A stretch of DNA of 64,000 nt from Hymenobacter plasmatis (GCF_020711255.1 NZ_JAJFAW010000005.1:62001-126000); one strand, 5' to 3'; counted from the first letter of the stretch, positions 54,095-63,217 are shown. A program made the numbers and translations. Notes: a model not told the origin generated them from the letters alone.

Positions 54095-54262
54095 GCGTGA
54101 GGGCAGGGGTGAAGGCAGGAATTTGAGTTAGAAGCCAAAAGTAGGCGGAGCCCGAGGAATACCACCGGCTCCATTTCCGACGTTTGTGGCTCAATCATTG
54201 ACTGGCCGCAGTGGTCAACCTTACAAGGGTACGCTTGTTCTCATCCTCCTGGATTTACGCTC

Positions 54263-55018
54263 ATGATAATGCTAGACCGCTCCCGGCGTTTCGCCGCCCG
54301 CTTTGCCACAGCTGTTTGCCTGCTTGCCGCGCATGTGGCAGCCGCCGAAGCCACACCGCCCACGCTGCCGGCGGCCGCCACGGCCTTCCTCACCAAGTTT
54401 GTGGATACGGAGGGCAACGTAAACTACGCCGCCATCAAGCGCAACCCGCTGGAGCTGCAGGGCTTGCTGAAGCGCGTGGCGGCGTTCGATGCGGCCACGG
54501 CCCAGCCCAACGACCGCAAAGCCTTCTACCTGAACGCCTACAACCTGTCGGTGATTGGCCAGATCGTGGCGAATTACCCCCTCGAATCGGTGCAAAAAGT
54601 GCCGGGCTTCTTCGATAAAAACCTGGTGAGTGTGGCCGGCGAACAGCTCACGCTCAACGACCTGGAGACCAAAAAGCTGCGCCAGCCGTATGCCGACCCG
54701 CGCGTGCATTTTGCCCTGGTGTGCGGCGCCAAGGGCTGCCCCCGCCTGCGGCGCGCCGCCTACGAAGCCAACTCGCTCGACGCGCAGCTCACCATTCAGG
54801 CCCAACAGGTGCTGCAGGACCCGGCCTTTGTTCGGGTCGATGACAAGGCGCGCAAGGTGCACCTTTCCCAAATATTCAAGTGGTACGAAGCCGACTTTAA
54901 GGCCAGCGGCAAAACCGGGGTGGCGTACGTCAACCAGTTCCGGGAAGGCAAAAAGATTCCGGCCAGTTACGCCGTCGACTATTACCCCTACGACTGGTCC
55001 CTGAATAGCCAGAAGTGA
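54263..55018 (+). CDS. Exported DUF547 protein
   Basis: The 251-residue product has a signal peptide (FAARFATAVCLLAAHVAAAE, cleavage near residue 28). It contains the DUF547 domain: the early FYLNAYNLSVIGQI segment and the CGAKGCPRLRR motif, whose two Cys are family hallmarks. DUF547 proteins are periplasmic and of unknown activity; a few are linked with vitamin K-like redox or selenium-independent thiol roles only by context. Here the divergent neighbour is a flavoprotein/polyferredoxin redox run, the kind of context seen elsewhere (inference). ATG 54263 or 54269 may start it. Confidence 0.9.
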   Translation: MIMLDRSRRFAARFATAVCLLAAHVAAAEATPPTLPAAATAFLTKFVDTEGNVNYAAIKRNPLELQGLLKRVAAFDAATAQPNDRKAFYLNAYNLSVIGQIVANYPLESVQKVPGFFDKNLVSVAGEQLTLNDLETKKLRQPYADPRVHFALVCGAKGCPRLRRAAYEANSLDAQLTIQAQQVLQDPAFVRVDDKARKVHLSQIFKWYEADFKASGKTGVAYVNQFREGKKIPASYAVDYYPYDWSLNSQK

Positions 55019-55158
55019 GCCGGCTAGCCCAATTGAGCTGGTATCCTGCGTAATTGGGCTAAAGTTGGGCCGCGCCATGGCCGGGCTTTTTCGTAACGGA
55101 AAGGCTGGGGTTGCGTAAGTCTGGAAACACAAGCTCCCACCACTTTAGCTTATACCCT

Positions 55159-55590
55159 ATGCTTCCTGACAATATTTCCGGCAACGGAACCGATGCCGAC
55201 GAGGGCGAAAACGCCCACATTACGGAGAACAAGCATTTCCCGAAAAACGAAGAGCTGGAACGGCAGAAAGAATACAAGCAGGACCAGAGCAACAACAAAT
55301 CCAGCAACGACCCTTCGGCGGCCCGCAACACGGGGGCCAACGGCTATACCCAGCGCGATAACCAGAAAGACCAGCTCCAGAACCTGCACATCGGCGGCTC
55401 GGAAACCAGCCCCCAGGGCGGCAACCAGCACACGAGCGCAGACGAGCAGGCTCAGGGCCCCGGCTTCGAGTCCGAAGGCAGTATTGAGCTGGACCACAAC
55501 CTGCGCACCCGCGACCAGGAGTTCGGCGAAAAAGCTCCCAGCGGTGAGGCCAAGCCGGCCGGCCGCAACGAAACCATCAGCGACGGCTAA
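55159..55590 (+). CDS. Hydrophilic, probably disordered small protein
   Basis: From ATG 55159 the 143-residue product is almost free of hydrophobic clusters. It is rich in Asn, Gln, Asp, Glu, Lys, Gly and Ser, with only scattered aliphatic residues (for example LHIGGSETSPQGG). No cysteine, signal or membrane segment is present. Composition resembles stress or desiccation-associated hydrophilins, but I recognise no family. Codon use looks like the neighbours, which supports a real gene. A strong hairpin follows its stop. Confidence 0.6.
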   Translation: MLPDNISGNGTDADEGENAHITENKHFPKNEELERQKEYKQDQSNNKSSNDPSAARNTGANGYTQRDNQKDQLQNLHIGGSETSPQGGNQHTSADEQAQGPGFESEGSIELDHNLRTRDQEFGEKAPSGEAKPAGRNETISDG

Positions 55591-55620
55591 CCGCTGCTGC
55601 CACTCAGCCCCATGCTCCCG

Positions 55621-55669
55621 GAAGCGGGGCGGGAACTCAGGCAATATGCCTGGGCTCTCGCCCCGCTTC
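55621..55669. terminator. GC-rich nested hairpin after the hydrophilic-protein gene
   Basis: GAAGCGGGGCG pairs with CGCCCCGCTTC; inside it AGGCA-ATA-TGCCT forms a second stem. There is no T run, so its role as a terminator is only likely. Confidence 0.5.
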
Positions 55670-55932
55670 TGCATTTGCCGGCTGCCCCGAATTGTGCTCT
55701 GCGGCTGGAGAAACAGGTTGCGGAAGTGATTCCGGCCAGTATATCCGGCTTACCAACAGCGCGTACCGGCGCTAGGGCCGAGGTTGGGCTAGAAGCGGCC
55801 GAAATAAATTTTCCGCTAGAGCATAAAACCCGACAATAGCTTAACTTGCGGACCATATTTGGGATAGTGTCTTCGATGACTAACTATTTCCGGATATCCC
55901 TTTGTCATCATCTCAAACCTCATTTTAAACCT

Positions 55933-56661
55933 ATGAATCCAGAAAATCTACCCAAGCTTGAAGAGGAGCAATACGACCCCAACCTGGACGCCCAGGATGA
56001 GGAGGTAATGTCCGGCGGAAACAACCGCCTCATGTACGTGCTGGTGGCCGTTATTCTGGCGCTGGTGGTGGGCTACATCGCGTTGCCCAAGGGCGGCAAG
56101 GGCGGAGGAAGCGGCCTGGCAGCTGCCACGCCTTCGTTCATGCTCGATGACGCGGCCGTTACTGCTACCGCCCGCACCTCATCCGATAGCATTGCCGCCG
56201 GCCTCAAAGCCGCTCCGGCTGCCAAAGACGAGGAAGCCGACGAGGAAGTAGCCAAGCCCGCCGCCAAAACGGCTGCTCCCAAGCCCGCCGCGGCCACGAC
56301 CCCCACGGCTGCTCCGGCAGCAGTAGCGGCTGCCCCGGCACCCGCCCCAGCAGTAGCTGAGGCCGCACCCGCACCGGTGGCTGCACCCGAACCCGCGGCT
56401 CCGGCCAACTCTACCATCTCGGGTCGCATTGTTGACGAAAATGGTAAGCCGATGGTAGGCGCTACCGTTTTGCTGAAGGGCAGCAGCAAAGGCACCAGCA
56501 CCGACGCCAATGGCAACTACTCCATGGAAGTGCCCGGTGGCGACGACCACAGCCTGATTTTTGGCTACGGCGGCTACGAAGACGAAGTGGTGCGCAGCAG
56601 CGGCTCCAAATCTGTGAATGTGACCCTCACGCCTCGCGCCAAAGCCAGTAAGCGCCGCTAA
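55933..56661 (+). CDS. TonB-shaped membrane protein with a C-terminal carboxypeptidase-regulatory-like domain
   Basis: From ATG 55933 the 242-residue product has a short acidic cytoplasmic N-terminus (1-32), one membrane helix (about 33-52, VLVAVILALVVGYIAL), a 100-residue Ala/Pro/Lys-rich linker and a C-terminal beta-sandwich domain. That domain begins ISGRIVDENGKPMVGATVLL and runs to VRSSGSKSVNVTL, the CarboxypepD_reg-like pattern also found at the N-terminus of SusC/RagA receptors. The layout copies TonB (membrane anchor, stiff periplasmic linker, small C-terminal domain), but the TonB fold is replaced. No TonB-dependent receptor is adjacent. In-frame ATG 55846 is rejected as upstream noise. 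Confidence 0.85.
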   Translation: MNPENLPKLEEEQYDPNLDAQDEEVMSGGNNRLMYVLVAVILALVVGYIALPKGGKGGGSGLAAATPSFMLDDAAVTATARTSSDSIAAGLKAAPAAKDEEADEEVAKPAAKTAAPKPAAATTPTAAPAAVAAAPAPAPAVAEAAPAPVAAPEPAAPANSTISGRIVDENGKPMVGATVLLKGSSKGTSTDANGNYSMEVPGGDDHSLIFGYGGYEDEVVRSSGSKSVNVTLTPRAKASKRR

Positions 56662-56693
56662 TCCACGAAGCAAGCGCCGAAGTATATCGACAT

Positions 56694-56727
56694 AAAAAAA
56701 GGCCTCCCGACGGGAGGCCTTTTTTTA
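56694..56727. terminator. Bidirectional terminator
   Basis: GGCCTCCCG pairs perfectly with CGGGAGGCC around a two-base loop (AC), with seven-base A and T runs on either side. It lies between two convergent genes. Confidence 0.9.
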
Positions 56728-56740
56728 TGTCCTGGCATTG

Positions 56741-58237
56741 CTACGCTTCGGAGCGTTTGCCAAAACCTCGGCCGAATAGGAAGTAGACAGGAAGGCCTAG
56801 GGCTACCAGGCCCAGGCCACGGCGGGAGAACTCGGCGGTGTCGGGCGCAATCAGGAGGATGATGCAGAACGCGCTGGCCAGCAAAATGTACAGGCCCGGC
56901 ACCACCGGGTAACCCCAGGCGCGGTAGGGCCGGGGTGCGTCGGGGCGGGTGCGGCGCAGCACGAAAATTCCGATGATGGTGACGACGTAAAACAAAATCA
57001 CGGCGAACATCACGTAGTTGAGCAGCTGGCCATAGGACCCGCTTAGGCAGAGCAGGCAGGCCCACAGGCACTGGGCCCAGAGGGCGCGGCCGGGTACGCC
57101 GGCTCCGTTCAGGCGGGCCAGGCCGGGGAAGAACAGGCCGTCCTTGGCCATGGCAAAATAAGCCCGCGAGCCGCTCAGGATGATGCCGTTATTGGCCCCG
57201 AAGGTGCTGAGCATGATGAGCACGGCCATGATGTAGGCGCCAGCCTTGCCCAGTACCGATTCGGCCACGGCGGTGGCTACCCGGTCGTCGGCGGCGTACT
57301 GAATGCCGCGGCCGGCCAGGGTGGTGGCTTCAGGCGAGCCGTGCAGCGGCAGCACCAGCAGGTACACCACGTTGATGAGAATGTAGAGGGCCGTGACGAT
57401 GGCCGTGCCGATGGCCATGCTGCGCACCAGCGTGCGCTCGGGATTCTGGATTTCCTCGCCGGCAAAGCCGATGTTGTTCCAGGAGTCGGACGAGAACAGC
57501 GAGCCCGTCATGGCCATGCCGATGGCGATGACAAGGGCGCTGCCGCTGATGGGCACAGTAAGTGCGCTCACACCAGGGGCGGGGGACCGGCTCGCCGACC
57601 ACAGGTCAGCAAAGTTGGCCTGGATGGCTTCGTGGTTCATGCCCAGGGCCACGCCGAACAGGATGAGCAGTCCCAGCGCAATGAGCTTGGTGCTGCCCAG
57701 CACGTTCTGAATGAGCTTGCCGGTGCGCACGCCCTGCGCGTTGAGCGCCGTGATGGCGATGATGAGGATGATGGCCAGCAGCTGCACGCTGCTGAACTCA
57801 AAGCTGCCGGCCTGAAACAGCACGTTTTTCACGCTGAAATACGGGACCAGCACGCCGGTGAACTTGGCAAAGGCGACGGCCACGGCGGCAATTACACCGG
57901 TCTGGATGACGAGGAAAAGCGTCCAGCCGTAGAGGAACGCCGTGAGGCGGCCAAAGGCCTCGCGCAGGTACACGTACTGCCCGCCCACCTTGGGGAACAT
58001 GCTGGCCAGCTCGCCGTAGCTGATGGCCCCCGCCATGGTGATGAAGCCGGTGAGCAGCCACACCACCAGCAGCCAGCCAGCGCTGCCCACTTGCCGGGCA
58101 ATGTCGGCCGAAACGATGAAGATGCCCGAGCCTATCATGCTGCCCGTGACGAGCATGATGGCATCGAAGAGGTTAATGGCCCGCTTAAAGTGCGGTTGTG
58201 CGGTTTGCGGTTCGGTCACGAGTTGAGGTTCGGTCAT
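56741..58237 (-). CDS. APC-family amino acid permease
   Basis: The 498-residue product is an amino acid/polyamine transporter with twelve or more helices. TM1 carries the substrate-binding break in GSMIGSGIFIVSAD. FGANNGIILSGSRAYFAMAKDG marks the loop before TM9. Short charged tails lie at both ends. Substrate cannot be told, but the GSxxGSGIF pattern and length match the LAT/SteT-like branch of Bacteroidota. It is preceded by a terminator hairpin and has no operon partner. Confidence 0.92.
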   Translation of the reverse strand: MTEPQLVTEPQTAQPHFKRAINLFDAIMLVTGSMIGSGIFIVSADIARQVGSAGWLLVVWLLTGFITMAGAISYGELASMFPKVGGQYVYLREAFGRLTAFLYGWTLFLVIQTGVIAAVAVAFAKFTGVLVPYFSVKNVLFQAGSFEFSSVQLLAIILIIAITALNAQGVRTGKLIQNVLGSTKLIALGLLILFGVALGMNHEAIQANFADLWSASRSPAPGVSALTVPISGSALVIAIGMAMTGSLFSSDSWNNIGFAGEEIQNPERTLVRSMAIGTAIVTALYILINVVYLLVLPLHGSPEATTLAGRGIQYAADDRVATAVAESVLGKAGAYIMAVLIMLSTFGANNGIILSGSRAYFAMAKDGLFFPGLARLNGAGVPGRALWAQCLWACLLCLSGSYGQLLNYVMFAVILFYVVTIIGIFVLRRTRPDAPRPYRAWGYPVVPGLYILLASAFCIILLIAPDTAEFSRRGLGLVALGLPVYFLFGRGFGKRSEA

Positions 58238-58270
58238 AGAGGAGGAGAGAATTTTGTCAAAGAAAACGAA

Positions 58271-58297
58271 AAGGCCCGCCGTAAACGGCAGGCCTTG
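58271..58297. terminator. Hairpin terminator after the lipoprotein gene
   Basis: AAGGCCCGCCGT pairs with ACGGCAGGCCTT with one mismatch. It lies past the stop of the minus-strand gene at 58322. Confidence 0.7.
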
Positions 58298-58321
58298 CTT
58301 GAAAACGTAGCGAAAAGCGAA

Positions 58322-58861
58322 TTAAAATTTGCTGCGGTCGTACCAGCTGCGCATGCGCCACGGGGCGTTGCGATGCTTGCGCACCAGCACCAGCCGGGCC
58401 GTGCCCGCGCCCGAAATCCGCTCGTTGTTGCACTGCTCGATGGTGAGCAGGAAGGAGCGTTCCACATTAGCCAGCGTGTCCGATGACAGCGTGTCGGAGC
58501 TGGGCAGGTACTGCATCCACTGCAAATTGATGGAACGGGCGGCTTTGAACAGGCGGGAGGTGGTATTGGCATCCACGTCGCGGGGCCAGGAGCGGTCAGC
58601 GTTGGCCGCGAAATCGTGGTAGGTAAACCGGAACTTGGGCGCGAGCAGCTGCCCGTAGAGCGTGGAGTCGCGCCGCTGGTAGGCTACCTGAAACCGGTCG
58701 AAGAAGCCGCGCACCATTTCGGGGGTGCCCAGCAGCTCATTGTGGACGGCTGTTACCTCATCGAGGCCCGGCGCAATGGGGTTGCAGGCGGGCATCATCA
58801 ACAGCAGCACGATGCCCGAAAACAGCTCAACTGAAAACGAGGGGCGCACCAGCAGCTTCAT
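58322..58861 (-). CDS. Lipoprotein, possible NTF2-like fold
   Basis: The 179-residue product has a lipoprotein signal with lipobox LMMPAC (Cys26). The mature part has the spacing of an NTF2/SnoaL-like domain: a helix with MVRGFFDRFQVAYQRRD, then LAPKFRFTYHDF, and an ending of WRMRSWYDRSKF, where the last strand of such folds usually lies. This fold call is from pattern only. A further Cys lies in TIEQCNNER. Function is unknown. It is followed by its own terminator. Confidence 0.68.
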   Translation of the reverse strand: MKLLVRPSFSVELFSGIVLLLMMPACNPIAPGLDEVTAVHNELLGTPEMVRGFFDRFQVAYQRRDSTLYGQLLAPKFRFTYHDFAANADRSWPRDVDANTTSRLFKAARSINLQWMQYLPSSDTLSSDTLANVERSFLLTIEQCNNERISGAGTARLVLVRKHRNAPWRMRSWYDRSKF

Positions 58862-58935
58862 GAAGCGAAATATACGAAGCCTGCCGCAACGCTGAGCTTT
58901 TTATTTTAGCCGTTAGCGTCGGCTAAGGCATTGGG

Positions 58936-59184
58936 CTAATGGCTGCTAAAATGCTTTTCAAAGTAACCCCGGCTAAGAGTGCCGAATGGCGCCAGCCACG
59001 TTTTTCCACCCCTTGTAACTCTATATAGCTTCACTTTTTTGAGCGCGGTAGCCTGCAGAAAGTACTCTGGCTTTCGCTGGCTGCCTAATTGAGCTGGATA
59101 TTCCTGGTCGCCGCTGGTTACCGTTGCGTTGGCAACCTGCCTTAGGCCGTACTTTCGTCGCCCGTCATCCGCTTCCCTAAGCAT
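58936..59184 (-). CDS. Small hypothetical protein, divergent overlap with the next gene
   Basis: An open frame from ATG 59184 codes for 82 residues, basic, ending KLYRVTRGGKTWLAPFGTLS then YFEKHF. No signal or motif is recognised. Its start overlaps the divergent gene's ATG at 59183 by two bases, which is unlikely for two strong genes. Codon use is mixed: CGA and AGG/AGA codons are more frequent than in neighbours. An in-frame start at 59241 also exists. I give it as a possibility only. Confidence 0.35.
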   Translation of the reverse strand: MLREADDGRRKYGLRQVANATVTSGDQEYPAQLGSQRKPEYFLQATALKKVKLYRVTRGGKTWLAPFGTLSRGYFEKHFSSH

Positions 59185-61948
59185 GTCCCGAAAGCTCCTG
59201 GCGTTATTAACGGCGCTGCTCCTGCTACTCGCGCTGGCCACTTACGTCTATTACCGGCGCACCCTGGCGGCCGTGCCAGTAGACCCTTACACCCTGGTGC
59301 CGGACGATGCCGTGCTGGTGCTGAGCACCCACGACCACCCCGCGCTGGTGCGCCACCTGCAGGAAACGGAGCTGTGGGACAACCTCACGGCAGTGCGCTA
59401 CTTTCAGCAGGCCGCTGGGCACCTGGCCCTAGCCGACAGCCTGGCGGGTGGCAGCGCGCGGCGCCGCAACGGCATTCTGGCCCTGCTGGGCCGCAAGCTG
59501 GTGATAACCTCCGTGCACGTAACCGGGCCGGGCGAGTTCGATGTGCTCTACCAGATTCCGCTGGCCCGCGTGGCCGAGTACCGACAGGTGCGGAGCCTGC
59601 TCGAAACGCTGGGCCGCGACCCCCGCTACCAGCTCAGCACCCGCGACTACGAAGACCAGGAGCTTACCGTGCTCACCGAGCGGCGCAGCGAAAACAGCCT
59701 CACCGTGCTCAACTACCGCAACCACCTCGTGGTGAGTGCCAACCCGGGGCTGGTGGAATCAGTAGTGCGCTGCCTGGCCCACCCCGATGCGCCGACGGTA
59801 TTGGCCGCGTTCAGTTCCACCGATTTGCTGAAGCTGCGAGGCCTGGATGCCAGCCTGCTGGTGAACTACCGCCGCCTGCCGCAGTTTCTGGACGTGCTGT
59901 TTCGAAAGGATGCCCACAGCCAGTTTGACCAGCTGGCGGGCCTGGTATCCGAGGGCCTGCTGGGCGTGAAGCTGGCCGGCAGCCGGGCCCAGCTCCAGGG
60001 GTTTTCGAACCCCGAAACGGCCCGGGGCGCGCTGCACCAGCGCCTGCGCGGCCAGCCCGCCCAACCCCAGCGAATGACCAGCCTGATGAGCACGCGCACG
60101 GCTATGCTGCTGCACCTGGCCGCCGACCCCGCCCGCACCTGGCCCAGCCCAGGCCGCCCGTTGGTCGATTCCCTGGGTCGCAACGCCGCGCTGGATAGCT
60201 TGCGGGCTTCTTTTGATGGGGAAATGGCCATTGGCTACTTGGCTACGGCGGCGGCGGGCAGCCGGCCCGGCCGGCTGGCTTTTGTACGCTGCCCGGTGCC
60301 CGCCCGCACCAACAAGTGGCTGGCCCGGCTGCGCCGCATCTACAACAGTTCGCCAGCGTTTACCAGAGTGGGCCCCTACGAGGTGCACCCGGTCGCATTC
60401 CCGGAGGCGGCTATTTTGGGCCCCTTGCTGGCTCCGGCGCGGCCCTACGCGGTGGAGGCCGTTGCCGGCGCGGGCGTGATGGTGGGAAATTTTCTGGTAC
60501 TCTCCGACGATTTGACCCTTAATGGCTACCTGGCCGACGTAGTGGCCGGCCGCACCTGGGCGCAAAGCCCGACGCAGGTTTCTTTTTTGCAGGAAACCCT
60601 GCCCCAGGCCCGCCTGAGCATTATTATCGATACGCGCAACAGCTGGAATGCCCTGCTGGGTGTGCTCACCGAAGAGCGTCGGGCGGGCCTGCTGCGCAAC
60701 GAGGCCCTGTTTAAGCGCTTCCCCCAGATTGCGATGCAGCTGGTGCCGGCCGAGAATGAGTCGGCCCCGGATGCGCAGTATTACACTCAGCTGTTGCTGC
60801 GGCACCCCGACCTGGGGCCCGCTTTATCCCAGGCCGGTGGGGCGGCCAACGGGCGGGTCATGACCTTTCAGTACCCGTTGCTGGGGGCGCCTACGCTGCT
60901 GCCGGCGTTGGGCACGCGCATACCGGCGGTGGTGGTGCAGGACTCGACGGGCGTGCTCTACTATGTGAGTGCCGATAACACCGTGCTATGGTCGGATACG
61001 CTCACCACGCCGGTAGTGGGACTGAACCTGCTGCCGAGTGCGGGCGGTGTCCCAGGCGGCCTGCTGCTGGGTGCTGGCCACAAATTGCATCTGCTCGCCA
61101 ATGATGGCCGCGAAGTGCTGCCCTTCCCCCTGAACCTGCCCGATAGCGTGCGCGTGGCCGCCCTGCTGGCCGCACCTGGCAACGGCGCAGGCACCCCCGC
61201 GCGCCTGCTGGCCGTGACGGCCGGCAACGACCTGCTGCTGCTCGACGCCAAAGGCCACCTTTTCCCGGGCTGGCAGCCCAAGCAGCTCGACTTTCCGCTG
61301 GTGGGCCGGCCGGCCTTGCTCAGCGTGAATGGGCGCGATGTGGTGCTGGTGCCGCTGCAAAACGGCTACGTATATGCCTTTGATGGGAAGGGGAGCCTGT
61401 TCCCCGGCTTTCCATTGAGCATGGGCGGGCGGCTGGCCGGTGGGGTGCTCGTGCAGGCTGGCGCCACGCTGGCGCGCAGCCGCTTCACACTCGTCAACCA
61501 GCACGGCGAGCTGGTGGTCTTCAACCTCAGCGGCGACATCATCAGCCGAACCCGGGTGGCCACTTGGAGCCGCACCGCCCGCTTCCGGCTGGTGCCCGAC
61601 CCCCGCGGCCGCACCTTCGCCGTGACCCGGGAGGATGGCAATCAACTCGATGTATTTCTGCCCAAAACGGCCACTCCGCTCATCACTCAACGCTTCGTGA
61701 CCTCGGGCGAAAAACCCGTTCAATACTTCGATTTCGGCAATGGCCGGCGGATTATTGCCATCACGGAAACAGGCCCGGGTCACGTGTTTGTGTACGATGG
61801 CAAGGGCCGGCTGCTGGGTGGTGCGCCCATGCCCAGCACCGGCACTGGCGTGGGACTGAGCTACGATGCCACCACCGATACTTATCAGTTGGTGCGCACC
61901 GTGGGCCGCGAATTGCGCCGCACGGAGCTAAAGGTGGCGTTGCCTTAA
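59183..61948 (+). CDS. Large membrane-anchored DUF3352-like protein with a propeller-like C-terminal region
   Basis: From ATG 59183 the 921-residue product has one N-terminal helix (about 5-23, LLALLTALLLLLALATYVYY). A long periplasmic part follows, which opens with PDDAVLVLSTHDHPALVRHL, a pattern of DUF3352. Residues about 590-900 contain repeats of the type DAKGHLFPGW, DGKGSLFPGFPLS and DGKGRLLGGAP, preceded by LYYVSADNTVLWSD. These look like blades of a WD/PQQ-like beta-propeller. I do not know the function. A scaffolding or envelope-maintenance role is a guess from architecture alone. It is transcribed alone, with palindromes after it. Confidence 0.82.
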   Translation: MSRKLLALLTALLLLLALATYVYYRRTLAAVPVDPYTLVPDDAVLVLSTHDHPALVRHLQETELWDNLTAVRYFQQAAGHLALADSLAGGSARRRNGILALLGRKLVITSVHVTGPGEFDVLYQIPLARVAEYRQVRSLLETLGRDPRYQLSTRDYEDQELTVLTERRSENSLTVLNYRNHLVVSANPGLVESVVRCLAHPDAPTVLAAFSSTDLLKLRGLDASLLVNYRRLPQFLDVLFRKDAHSQFDQLAGLVSEGLLGVKLAGSRAQLQGFSNPETARGALHQRLRGQPAQPQRMTSLMSTRTAMLLHLAADPARTWPSPGRPLVDSLGRNAALDSLRASFDGEMAIGYLATAAAGSRPGRLAFVRCPVPARTNKWLARLRRIYNSSPAFTRVGPYEVHPVAFPEAAILGPLLAPARPYAVEAVAGAGVMVGNFLVLSDDLTLNGYLADVVAGRTWAQSPTQVSFLQETLPQARLSIIIDTRNSWNALLGVLTEERRAGLLRNEALFKRFPQIAMQLVPAENESAPDAQYYTQLLLRHPDLGPALSQAGGAANGRVMTFQYPLLGAPTLLPALGTRIPAVVVQDSTGVLYYVSADNTVLWSDTLTTPVVGLNLLPSAGGVPGGLLLGAGHKLHLLANDGREVLPFPLNLPDSVRVAALLAAPGNGAGTPARLLAVTAGNDLLLLDAKGHLFPGWQPKQLDFPLVGRPALLSVNGRDVVLVPLQNGYVYAFDGKGSLFPGFPLSMGGRLAGGVLVQAGATLARSRFTLVNQHGELVVFNLSGDIISRTRVATWSRTARFRLVPDPRGRTFAVTREDGNQLDVFLPKTATPLITQRFVTSGEKPVQYFDFGNGRRIIAITETGPGHVFVYDGKGRLLGGAPMPSTGTGVGLSYDATTDTYQLVRTVGRELRRTELKVALP

Positions 61949-61962
61949 TAACAAGCTCAACA

Positions 61963-62140
61963 GGACGTCATGCAGAGCACTTTGGAGCATCTTTCCGCTT
62001 CGTTGCAAATCGTCTGTCATGCAGAGCGCAGCGAAGCATCTTATCCCCGCGGAACGAGTCGTGCTGACCTGATAAGATGCTTCCTTCGTCAGCATGACAA
62101 GCGGCGTGAGCGAGATTTTGCGCTGCGCTAAGCATGTCAG
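61963..62140. repeat. Composite REPIN-like palindrome block (family A)
   Basis: A left half-arm (GACGTCATGCAGAGCAC) at 61963 is followed by a full element at 62015-62099, with standard left arm and altered right arm ending GTCAGCATGACA. A further right half-arm ends near 62140 (CTAAGCATGTCAG). It fills most of the gap before the NadR-like gene. Confidence 0.88.
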
Positions 62141-62167
62141 TCTGTTACGTTGATACATACATCTTAC

Positions 62168-63217
62168 ATGAACCCATCTGAATCAACAGGCTTGGTAGTT
62201 GGCAAATTCTGGCCGCTGCACAAAGGCCACCAGCTTCTACTTGAAACCGCTGCTGCTCAAGTAACCGAGCTGGTGCTGCTAGTGTATGCCAATCCTGATT
62301 CGGACACGATGCCCGCCGCTGTTCGCGCCGGCTGGATTCGGGAGCTGTACCGGGGCGATGAGATTTCCGAAGGCCCAAGAATCAGCGGCACGCCCCTGCG
62401 CATTTACGCCCTTTCGGCCGAAGCTGATGGTGTACCGCCTGATGCGGCCGATGACGCCACGCAGCGTGAATTTGTGCGCCGCTGGCTAGCCCAACATGAT
62501 ATTCATGTCGACGTTGTTTTCAGCAGCGAGGCCTACGGGCCTGGGTTTGCCCAGCACCTGGGCGCCGCGCATGTAGCCGTAGACACTGCCCGCCAGCAAA
62601 TGCCGATATCCGGAAGCATGGTGCGCAGCAATCCGGCAGCATTTGCGCAATACCTGCATCCGCTGGTAGCAGCTCAATTTGGTGTCGTGCCACCGGGCAG
62701 CGTGCCCCGCGTGGTGTTGCTCGGGGCCGAAAGCAGTGGCAAATCAACCTTGTGCGCTGCCCTGGCCGAAGCGTTGGATACGGTGTGGGTGCCGGAATAC
62801 GGCCGCACACTGCACGAGCAAAAAAGCGGCAACCTCGACTATGAAGACCTGCTCTATATAGCTCGCCGCCACGTGGAATTGGAGGACAAAGCCGCTGCTC
62901 AAGCCCAGGGAGTTATTTTTTGCGATACCAACGCCGCCACTACGGCCCTGTATTCCTATTACTATTTCCACCGCTGCGACCCCATGCTGCAGGCCATGGC
63001 CGCCGTGTGCGGGCAGCGCTACGCCCACACCTTTGTGTGCGCCCCCACCGTGCCCTTTGAGCAGGACGGCTGGCGCGGGCCCGAGGCGTTGCGTAGCTTC
63101 CAGCACGGCATGATTATCATGCAACTGGACTTCTTCGGCATCCCCTACACCCTCTTGGAAGGCACCGTGGCCGAGCGAGTAGCCCAAGTTTTGGGTCATT
63201 TAACAGTTAGCATTTAA
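62168..63217 (+). CDS. nadR: NadR-like bifunctional NMN adenylyltransferase / ribosylnicotinamide kinase
   Basis: From ATG 62168 the 349-residue product joins two domains of NAD salvage. Residues 1-160 form the nucleotidyltransferase domain: LVVGKFWPLHKGHQLLL carries the HxGH motif, and ISGSMVR is the ISxxxxR-like motif. From about residue 175, VVLLGAESSGKSTL is the Walker A of the P-loop kinase domain, which phosphorylates nicotinamide riboside. No N-terminal helix-turn-helix is present, so unlike enteric NadR it cannot act as a repressor. Its last codons and stop lie inside a large inverted repeat. Confidence 0.92.
   Translation: MNPSESTGLVVGKFWPLHKGHQLLLETAAAQVTELVLLVYANPDSDTMPAAVRAGWIRELYRGDEISEGPRISGTPLRIYALSAEADGVPPDAADDATQREFVRRWLAQHDIHVDVVFSSEAYGPGFAQHLGAAHVAVDTARQQMPISGSMVRSNPAAFAQYLHPLVAAQFGVVPPGSVPRVVLLGAESSGKSTLCAALAEALDTVWVPEYGRTLHEQKSGNLDYEDLLYIARRHVELEDKAAAQAQGVIFCDTNAATTALYSYYYFHRCDPMLQAMAAVCGQRYAHTFVCAPTVPFEQDGWRGPEALRSFQHGMIIMQLDFFGIPYTLLEGTVAERVAQVLGHLTVSI

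Noticed and set aside
57341..58486. 381-codon plus-strand frame opposite the amino-acid permease
   Set aside because: It is a His/Gly/Ala/Asp-rich shadow with no start signal; the minus strand has APC-family motifs.
59759..60805. 348-codon minus-strand frame opposite the DUF3352-like gene
   Set aside because: Gln/Gly/Arg-rich shadow without motifs; the plus strand has a membrane anchor and repeats.
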